Assembly: GCF_000377405.1 (NCBI RefSeq)
Contig: NZ_KB905022.1
Span: 124,001-188,000 of the forward strand
Direction: 5' to 3'
DNA length: 64,000 nucleotides
DNA from: Thioalkalivibrio sp. ALE31
Lineage (GTDB): Bacteria; Pseudomonadota; Gammaproteobacteria; Ectothiorhodospirales; Ectothiorhodospiraceae
Part shown: piece after piece, positions 58,424-64,000 of the stretch
How positions within the stretch are numbered: the stretch's first letter is position 1
Layout of the letters: each line of letters begins with the position of its first letter
The notes under the pieces: generated by a model
What the model was told of the DNA's origin: nothing
Seen by the model: only the letters and a program-made list of their open reading frames with translations
The model's database searches: none
Program-made: the position numbers and the translations under genes

Positions 58424-58433
58424 GGCGACATCC

Positions 58434-58856
58434 ATGTCCGATCCACGGATCGTGGGATACCTGAACCGCGCGGTCGCGCATGAGCTGTCGGCGGTTCAGC
58501 AGTACCTGGCCCAGGCGCGGCTGACCGCGATGTGGGGCATGAATGACGTGAGCGACTGCCTGCGTCGAGATGCCCAGGAAGAGCTGGATCATGCGGATCG
58601 CTTCATGACCCGCATGTTTCACTACGGGGTTGCCCCGAACGGCAGCCAGCTGGCGCCGGTCCGGCTTGGCCGCTCCATGGCCGAGCTGATGGCCCGCAAC
58701 CGCGAGCTGGAGATGGAGGCGGTACGGCTGTACGACGAGGCCGCTGTCTACTGCCGGCGCGTAGGCGCGGTGGACGATGCCGCGTTGTTCGAGAGCATCC
58801 TTGAGGATGAGCTGGAACACGTGCGCGAGATCGACGCCCAGGGCAGTCCCGCGTGA
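58434..58856 (+). CDS. Bacterioferritin-like protein of the carboxysome operon
   Basis: A 140-residue four-helix ferritin-like protein. The di-iron ligands are visible as HELSAVQQYL, EELDHADRF, ELEMEAVRLYDEA and EDELEHVREID. It begins 10 bases after csoS1B. Such proteins recur in alpha-carboxysome operons; their role there is unknown, iron or redox buffering being the usual suggestions. Confidence 0.9.
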   Translation: MSDPRIVGYLNRAVAHELSAVQQYLAQARLTAMWGMNDVSDCLRRDAQEELDHADRFMTRMFHYGVAPNGSQLAPVRLGRSMAELMARNRELEMEAVRLYDEAAVYCRRVGAVDDAALFESILEDELEHVREIDAQGSPA

Positions 58857-58891
58857 TGCACGCGGACGCGGCAAGACGAGCGGAGTAGGCA

Positions 58892-59173
58892 ATGGCGGAT
58901 ACCGATCTGGTGGTTCCGGCCGGGTGGGAGCCCGGCAAGGGGACCTCGGCGTCCATGAGCAAGCAGTTCACGTTCGAGCGCTACGGCATCACCCGGGAGT
59001 TTCTCGACCGCGTGGCCGAGCTGTCCGAACAGGACGGGTATCATCCGAACATAAGCTTCGGAACCACGTACGTGAACATCACGATTGACGCCCGAGACGG
59101 CGAGCAACTGGGAGAGGGCGACAAGGCCTTTGCCCTGGAGGTGGATCGCCTGGCCGCTGCCACCACCGGCTGA
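58892..59173 (+). CDS. Alpha-carboxysome RuBisCO assembly factor acRAF (PCD-like)
   Basis: A 93-residue pterin-dehydratase-like protein with RYGITREFLDRVAELSEQDG and YHPNISFGTTYVNITID. The His-His-Pro catalytic signature of true dehydratases is replaced (YHPN), in line with acRAF, which acts as a RuBisCO chaperone instead of an enzyme. Compare phhB at 28606, which keeps the motif. Confidence 0.9.
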   Translation: MADTDLVVPAGWEPGKGTSASMSKQFTFERYGITREFLDRVAELSEQDGYHPNISFGTTYVNITIDARDGEQLGEGDKAFALEVDRLAAATTG

Positions 59174-59231
59174 GCCGGGGGCATACTTGACGGGCCGGGC
59201 CGTCCCGGCCCCTTCCGCAGGAGGCTGTTGC

Positions 59232-59867
59232 GTGGGTTCGAGGGTAATCGCGGTAGTCAATCAGAAGGGCGGTACCGGCAAGACCACCCTGACCATGAAT
59301 CTGGCGGCCGGGCTGGCGCGCCGGGGTCGCACCCTGGTAGTCGATGCCGACCCGCAGGGCTCGGCCGCACAGTGGGCTCGCATGGCCTCGGATGAACGGC
59401 CGTTCCCCGCATCGGTCTTCGCGGTAGCCGGGCCCCTGGATCGGGAGCTGAAAGCGCTGCGCAAGGACTACGAGCACATCGTGGTGGACTGCCCGCCGAC
59501 CCTGGAGGGCGGTGCGGTCAATGGCGCGCTTGCAGCCTCCGACGAGGTGCTGATCCCCGTGCTGCCGTCTCCGGTCGATTTGTGGGGCAGTGTGCGGATG
59601 GGCCGGGGGCTGGAAGAGGCGCGCCTCAAGAACCCCAGCCTGCGCCCGTTTATCGTGGTCAATCAGCTCGAGGTCCGCAGTGCGCTGTCGCGCGCGATGA
59701 AGCATGCACTGATGGAGATCGATATCCCCGCCCTGGAGCAGACGCTGCGCCGGCGGGCCATCTATCGGCGCTCGGCGCTCGAGGGCTGTTCCGTCTTTGA
59801 TCTGGGCAAGCCCGGCGAGGCCGCGGCGGCGGAGATCGAAGCCATCATCGAGGAGGTGTCGCAATGA
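59232..59867 (+). CDS. mcdA: Carboxysome-positioning ParA-type ATPase McdA
   Basis: A 211-residue ParA ATPase. Walker A' reads NQKGGTGKTTLTMNLA and Walker B VVDCPPTLEGG. GTG start at 59232 with CAGGAGG 6 bases ahead. The stop overlaps the next gene (ATGA). Its place in the cso operon, with a small disordered partner, identifies it as McdA, which spaces carboxysomes along the nucleoid. Confidence 0.92.
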   Translation: MGSRVIAVVNQKGGTGKTTLTMNLAAGLARRGRTLVVDADPQGSAAQWARMASDERPFPASVFAVAGPLDRELKALRKDYEHIVVDCPPTLEGGAVNGALAASDEVLIPVLPSPVDLWGSVRMGRGLEEARLKNPSLRPFIVVNQLEVRSALSRAMKHALMEIDIPALEQTLRRRAIYRRSALEGCSVFDLGKPGEAAAAEIEAIIEEVSQ

Positions 59868-60253
59868 GCAATCTGCAAGACAAGCTGGCAGCCGGCGTGC
59901 GCAGTGCACGCGAGGATCAGGACAAGGACACGAGCCAGGACGCGGCCGGCAAGCCCGACGCTTCGGCCCAGAAGGACACCAGCCAGGAGCCGGCGAGCAG
60001 CCAGCCGCGGGCCGCGGCCAGCACCAAGACCGCTGCCACCAAGAAGGCGGCCACCACAACCCGCAAGGCACCGGCGCGCAAGCGCACGACCACGCGGAAG
60101 AAGCCGGCCGCCACGCCCAAGTCCGGCGCATCGGCGCAGTCCACGTCCACCAGCCGGAAGTCGGCCGCAGCGAAAAAGCCGGCGGCAAAGAAGACGCCCA
60201 AGGCGGACAACACCGGAACCGACCTGCATCCCGAGCGGATCTGGCCCGACTGA
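59864..60253 (+). CDS. mcdB: McdB-type carboxysome positioning partner, histone-tail-like
   Basis: A 129-residue disordered protein. The N-terminus (SNLQDKLAAGVRSAREDQ) is helical, the middle (about 50-115) is Lys/Ala/Pro/Thr-rich, resembling histone H1 tails (e.g. KAPARKRTTTRKKPAATPKS). It ends HPERIWPD, the C-terminal tryptophan typical of alpha-McdB. It overlaps mcdA by 4 bases. Confidence 0.85.
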   Translation: MSNLQDKLAAGVRSAREDQDKDTSQDAAGKPDASAQKDTSQEPASSQPRAAASTKTAATKKAATTTRKAPARKRTTTRKKPAATPKSGASAQSTSTSRKSAAAKKPAAKKTPKADNTGTDLHPERIWPD

Positions 60254-60269
60254 GGGGCAGGGTTCCGGC

Positions 60270-60293
60270 GGCCGGGGCTTGCCCCGGCCTTTC
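60270..60293 (+). terminator. Hairpin with short T-run between mcdB and cbbQ
   Basis: GGCCGGGGC (60270-60278) pairs perfectly with GCCCCGGCC (60281-60289) around TT, followed by TTTCT. It ends 20 bases before the cbbQ ATG and probably lowers cbbQO expression relative to the shell genes. Confidence 0.7.
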
Positions 60294-60312
60294 TGATTGA
60301 GGAGTCGAAAAG

Positions 60313-61116
60313 ATGCAGGACGAACTACGCGATCACCTGATCACCGAAGAGCCGTACTACCAGCCGACCGCGGACGAGGTGGAGCTGTACGAGGCGGCCT
60401 ATTCGGTGCGCATGCCCATGATGCTCAAGGGACCGACTGGCTGCGGCAAGACGCGCTTTGTCGAGCACATGGCATGGAAGCTGGGCAAGCCCCTGATCAC
60501 CGTGGCCTGCAACGAGGACATGACCGCGTCGGATCTGGTGGGGCGCTACCTGCTGGACGCCGACGGAACGCGCTGGCAGGACGGGCCGCTGACCCAGGCG
60601 GCACGGCATGGTGCGATCTGCTATCTCGACGAGATTGTCGAGGCGCGTCAGGACACGACCGTGGTCATCCACCCCCTGACGGACAACCGCCGCGTCCTGC
60701 CCCTGGAGAAGAAGGGCGAGATGGTGGAGGCGCACCCGGACTTCCAGGTGGTGATCTCCTACAACCCCGGGTACCAGAGCCTGATGAAGGATCTGAAGGA
60801 GTCCACCAAGCAGCGCTTCGGCGCGCTGGACTTCAACTACCCCGATCACGAGACCGAGGCGCGCATCGTGGCGCACGAGGGCGGGATCAACGAGGACATG
60901 GCCGGGAAACTGGTCAGCGTGGCCGAGCGTGCCCGCAACCTGAAGGGGCACGGTCTGGACGAGGGCATCTCGACCCGCATGCTGGTGTACGCGGCATCGC
61001 TGATTGCCAACGGGGTGGCCCCGCTGGCCGCCTGCCGTATGGCGCTGGTGCGCCCGATCACGGATGACCCGGACATGCGCGACGCCCTCGACTCCGCCGT
61101 CACGACGTTCTTCTAG
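60313..61116 (+). CDS. cbbQ: RuBisCO activase AAA+ subunit CbbQ
   Basis: A 267-residue MoxR-family AAA+ ATPase. Walker A is [15 protein letters not shown], Walker [25 protein letters not shown] lies ahead of the ATG. CbbQ hexamers with CbbO remove inhibitory sugar phosphates from RuBisCO. It lies 18 bases before cbbO. Confidence 0.96.
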   Translation: MQDELRDHLITEEPYYQPTADEVELYEAAYSVRMPMMLKGPTGCGKTRFVEHMAWKLGKPLITVACNEDMTASDLVGRYLLDADGTRWQDGPLTQAARHGAICYLDEIVEARQDTTVVIHPLTDNRRVLPLEKKGEMVEAHPDFQVVISYNPGYQSLMKDLKESTKQRFGALDFNYPDHETEARIVAHEGGINEDMAGKLVSVAERARNLKGHGLDEGISTRMLVYAASLIANGVAPLAACRMALVRPITDDPDMRDALDSAVTTFF

Positions 61117-61134
61117 ACGCCCGCGCGGGATACG

Positions 61135-63456
61135 ATGAGCATCCATCTGGAGGACTACCAGGACCTCCTCGAAGACCTCGGGGGTCAGGCGGCCGAGGTG
61201 CTCGAGGCCTCGTGGCAGGAGGCCTCGCGTGCGTTCAGTGCCGCGGGCCTCAAGCGCTACTACCTGGAAGGGGCTCGCAGCCTGCATTCTCTCGGGCGTG
61301 GCTCGGAGATGGTGATCGCCTTCGTCCAGGAGACGCCGGATGTGGCGCAGGAACTGGGCGAGGACGCGGTCGGCGAGCTGGTCAGCTCGGCGATCAAGAT
61401 GTACTCCAAGACCAGTGCCGCGGTTATCACCCTGCTGATCTCCACCAGCCCCATCGCCGCGCGCCGGCTGGGGGACCAGGGTCTGTTCTCGGGCTATCTG
61501 CGCCTGGTGGACAACCTGCTGGGGCAGGCGCCGCGCGGCGTTCGCCCGATGCTGGAGCACCTGGACGAGCTCCTCTCCCATCTGACGCTGGGGGGGCTGC
61601 GACGCTGGGCGAGCTGGGGGGCACAGGCCCACCGAACGGACCTGGAGGCTCAGATCGCCTATTTCGGCCTGGAGTCGCCGGAGTCCCGTTCGGTGTTCCA
61701 GAAGGAGCGTCGCGGGACACTGTTCGTGGATGTCCAGCGCCGCATCAACCTCTATCTGCGCTCTCTGTGGGCGCGCGACTTCTTCATGCGCCCCACCAGT
61801 GGCGACTTCGAGTCGCGCGAGGGCTACAAGCCTTACATCGAGGGCTTCACGATGTTCCTGCCGGACGCCTTCGACGACTGGGAAGGCCTGACCGGTCTGG
61901 ATCTCTACCGTGCTGCGGCGGCCCATGCGGCGGCGCACGTGGTCTTTACCCGCGAGATGCAGCCGGAGGAGGCCCCGCGCGGCGTCATCGGGGTGCTGAC
62001 CGAGCTGTTCGAGGATGCGCGCGTCGAGGCCCTGGCGACGCGCGGCTTCCCCGGCCTGCGCAACTTGTGGATCCCCCTGCACACCGCGACGCCCGACGAT
62101 GGTGACGCCCCGCAGGCGCTGCTGGCCCGCACCGCGCGGGCCCTGCTGGACCCCGACTACCGCGACGACCACCCGTTTGTGGGCAAGGCGCGCGCGGCGC
62201 TGGCCGAACGGGCGGAGGACCTCGAGGCCGCGGGTCTGGCGCACGAACTGGCCGAGGCCCTGGCGCCGGAGTTCCCGGAAAAGGGTTACATGAACCCGCG
62301 GCAGGTGGCCCCGGATGTCCTCTACCGCGATGACAACCGCTATATCTGGGCCTTCGGCCGCGAGGAAGACGACTTCGAGACGCTGATGGCCAGCGGCTCG
62401 AATCAGGAGCGCGTCTACGTCACACCCATGGAGATGATCAATACGCTGGATGTCCCCGGGGCCGGGGATGACGCCCAGATGATCATGGTGCTGGCGACCG
62501 AGTGGTTCCGGGACGGCGAAGACGAAAGCATCAACCAGCAGGAGGGCAAGGAGCCGATCTCGCTGCCCTACCACTACCACGAGTGGGACTACCAGATGCA
62601 GCTGGAACGGCCGCACTGGGTCACCCTGCTGGAGCGGCGTCCGAAGAAGGGCGACGTGGAAGAGATCGACGCAATTAACGAGAAGCACAAGCCGCTGATC
62701 TCGCGTCTCAAGTTCCTGATCGAGGCGATGCAGCCGCAGGGCGTGCAGCGCATGCGCAAGCAGGCCGAGGGCGACGAACTGGACGTGAACGCCCTCGTCG
62801 AGGCGCAGATCGATCTGCGCATGCGCCGCCAGCCGGACGAGCGGATCTACGTCCGCAATATCCGTCAGGTGCGCGACCTGTCCGTGCTGGTGCTACTGGA
62901 TCTGTCCGAGTCCACCAACGAGCCCCTCGCCGATGGCGAGACGACCGTCGTCCAGCTGGCGCGGGAGGCGACTGCGCTACTGGGCGGAGCCATCTCGAAG
63001 ATCGGTGACCCCTTCGCGATCCACGGCTTCGCCTCCGATGGCCGCCACGATGTCGAGTATTACCGCTTCAAGGATTTCGATGCCCCCTACGACGATCATG
63101 CCCGGGCGCGGCTGGCCGGGATGAAGGGGCAGTTGTCCACGCGCATGGGGGCGGCGATCCGGCATGCCGGCCACCTGCTGCACCAGCAGGGCACGCAGAA
63201 AAAGCTGCTGCTGATCGTGACCGACGGCGAGCCGGCGGATACCGATGTGCGCGATCCGCAGTACCTGCGCCAGGATGCCAAGCGCGCGGTGGAAGAGGTG
63301 GGCAAGAACGGCGTCTACAGCTTCTGCATCAGCCTGGATCCGCAGGCCGACGAGTACGTGGAACGCATCTTCGGTGCGCAGCACTTCATGGTGCTGGACC
63401 ACATCGAGCGGCTCCCGGAAAAGCTGCCGATGCTGTACGCCGGCCTGACCCGTTAG
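61135..63456 (+). CDS. cbbO: RuBisCO activase adaptor CbbO (von Willebrand A domain)
   Basis: A 773-residue CbbO. The first 500 residues are helical and CbbO-specific. The C-terminal von Willebrand A domain has the MIDAS motif VLLDLSESTNE (D-x-S-x-S), with MGAAIRHAGHLL and LLIVTDGEPAD. It binds RuBisCO through the MIDAS and lets CbbQ remodel it. Follows cbbQ by 18 bases. Confidence 0.96.
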   Translation: MSIHLEDYQDLLEDLGGQAAEVLEASWQEASRAFSAAGLKRYYLEGARSLHSLGRGSEMVIAFVQETPDVAQELGEDAVGELVSSAIKMYSKTSAAVITLLISTSPIAARRLGDQGLFSGYLRLVDNLLGQAPRGVRPMLEHLDELLSHLTLGGLRRWASWGAQAHRTDLEAQIAYFGLESPESRSVFQKERRGTLFVDVQRRINLYLRSLWARDFFMRPTSGDFESREGYKPYIEGFTMFLPDAFDDWEGLTGLDLYRAAAAHAAAHVVFTREMQPEEAPRGVIGVLTELFEDARVEALATRGFPGLRNLWIPLHTATPDDGDAPQALLARTARALLDPDYRDDHPFVGKARAALAERAEDLEAAGLAHELAEALAPEFPEKGYMNPRQVAPDVLYRDDNRYIWAFGREEDDFETLMASGSNQERVYVTPMEMINTLDVPGAGDDAQMIMVLATEWFRDGEDESINQQEGKEPISLPYHYHEWDYQMQLERPHWVTLLERRPKKGDVEEIDAINEKHKPLISRLKFLIEAMQPQGVQRMRKQAEGDELDVNALVEAQIDLRMRRQPDERIYVRNIRQVRDLSVLVLLDLSESTNEPLADGETTVVQLAREATALLGGAISKIGDPFAIHGFASDGRHDVEYYRFKDFDAPYDDHARARLAGMKGQLSTRMGAAIRHAGHLLHQQGTQKKLLLIVTDGEPADTDVRDPQYLRQDAKRAVEEVGKNGVYSFCISLDPQADEYVERIFGAQHFMVLDHIERLPEKLPMLYAGLTR

Positions 63457-63472
63457 GGCGCACGGTACTCGC

Positions 63473-64000
63473 ATGGCAAAGACGGGGGCGAGCTCGACAC
63501 CACCGAAGGAGTCCAGCCTTCCGCAGGTGATGTTGAAGTCCGAGCTGCCCGCGCATCTGATCCGGCATGCGACCCTGCGCCAGTTGCAGGTGTTCGAGGC
63601 GATCGTGCGCCTGGGCAGTTTCACCCGGGCGGCGGAAGAGCTCTATCTGACCCAGCCGACCGTCTCCATCCAGATCAAGAAGCTCTCCGGTGCGCTCGGC
63701 CTGCCGCTGTTCGAATACGTCGGACGCAAGGCCTTCCCGACCGAGGTCGGGCTGTTGCTGTACGACACCTGCCGCGAGATGCTCGGGGCGCTGACCAATC
63801 TCGAGATGAAGCTCGCGGAGATGCACGGGCTGAAGCGCGGGCGCCTGCGCCTGGCGGTCATCACCACGGCGCAGTACTTCGCGCCCACGATCCTCGGGCA
63901 GTTCGCCAAGCGCTATCCGGATATCGAGCTGTCGCTGGAGGTCAGCAACTTCGACCGGGTGCTGGATCGCCTGGCCAGCAACGACGATGACCTGTACATC
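63473..64000 (+). CDS. cbbR: LysR-type regulator, probable CbbR (5' part)
   Basis: The first 176 codons of a LysR-family activator, cut by the window edge. The helix-turn-helix is TLRQLQVFEAIVRLGSFTRA then LYLTQPTVSIQIKKL. The effector domain starts at about residue 125 (LRLAVITTAQYFAPTIL), very like CbbR. The ATG at 63473 gives a 30-residue leader; an ATG at 63529 is closer to the usual start. It lies 16 bases after cbbO in the same direction, rather than divergent from cbbL. Confidence 0.82.
   Translation, partial: MAKTGASSTPPKESSLPQVMLKSELPAHLIRHATLRQLQVFEAIVRLGSFTRAAEELYLTQPTVSIQIKKLSGALGLPLFEYVGRKAFPTEVGLLLYDTCREMLGALTNLEMKLAEMHGLKRGRLRLAVITTAQYFAPTILGQFAKRYPDIELSLEVSNFDRVLDRLASNDDDLYI

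Overview
The window reads as chromosomal DNA of a GC-rich chemolithoautotrophic gammaproteobacterium, most likely a sulfur oxidiser of the Ectothiorhodospiraceae (Thioalkalivibrio-like). The grounds are the complete form IA RuBisCO/alpha-carboxysome operon at 50.2-63.5 kb, the acidic proteins, and the gammaproteobacterial order ffs-dnaX-ybaB-recR. This lineage is an inference from gene content; no rRNA gene is present to confirm it.

Layout. (1) 0-5.9 kb is an accessory, defence-type region: the 5' end of hsdS and a complete hsdM (type I restriction-modification), a remnant of a HigA-like antitoxin, a markedly AT-rich three-gene cassette (Dam-type adenine methylase, four-helix membrane protein, DGQHR/DndB-like protein), and a HEPN-like protein with a palindrome directly in front of it. 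(2) 6.1-9.3 kb is modE-modABC for molybdate uptake with a ModE operator. (3) 9.4-18.4 kb is an acetate block: acs, a DnaQ-type exonuclease, two CNB-CBS-nucleotidyltransferase (DUF294) signalling proteins, an ActP-like symporter and its DUF4212 small subunit. (4) 18.5-22.9 kb has small envelope proteins, an outer-membrane protein gene broken by a 266-bp MITE-like element, glutathione reductase and a peroxiredoxin-glutaredoxin fusion. (5) 23.1-30 kb is core housekeeping: SRP RNA, dnaX, ybaB, recR, hinT, an outer-membrane protein, rsgA, a pterin dehydratase, a small cytochrome c and orn. Two intergenic stretches here are built from inverted repeats. (6) 30.8-49.9 kb has an HNH protein, a membrane hydrolase, 5-oxoprolinase, a lipocalin, a DUF1631 protein, a CFA-synthase-like methyltransferase, a DUF1295 protein, minCDE, a UDP-sugar epimerase, a DJ-1/PfpI protein, and a TetR-controlled RND efflux pump. 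(7) 50.2-64 kb is the carboxysome: cbbL, cbbS, csoS2, csoSCA, csoS4A, csoS4B, three csoS1 copies, a bacterioferritin-like protein, acRAF, mcdA, mcdB, cbbQ, cbbO and the start of a LysR regulator (probably CbbR).

How the parts work together. The last region encodes the whole life cycle of an alpha-carboxysome: RuBisCO and its assembly factor, the CsoS2 scaffold, the shell carbonic anhydrase, shell hexamers and pentamers, the CbbQO RuBisCO activase, and the McdAB positioning pair. Hairpins at cistron junctions (cbbL/cbbS, cbbS/csoS2, csoS1A/csoS1B, mcdB/cbbQ) probably set the relative amounts of each product. The acetate block couples uptake and activation to nucleotide- or adenylate-sensing proteins of unknown ligand.

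The best candidate for something undescribed is the AT-rich methylase/membrane/DGQHR cassette at 2.3-4.8 kb. Second-tier items are the histone-tail-like McdB, the MITE insertion and the structured intergenic repeats.
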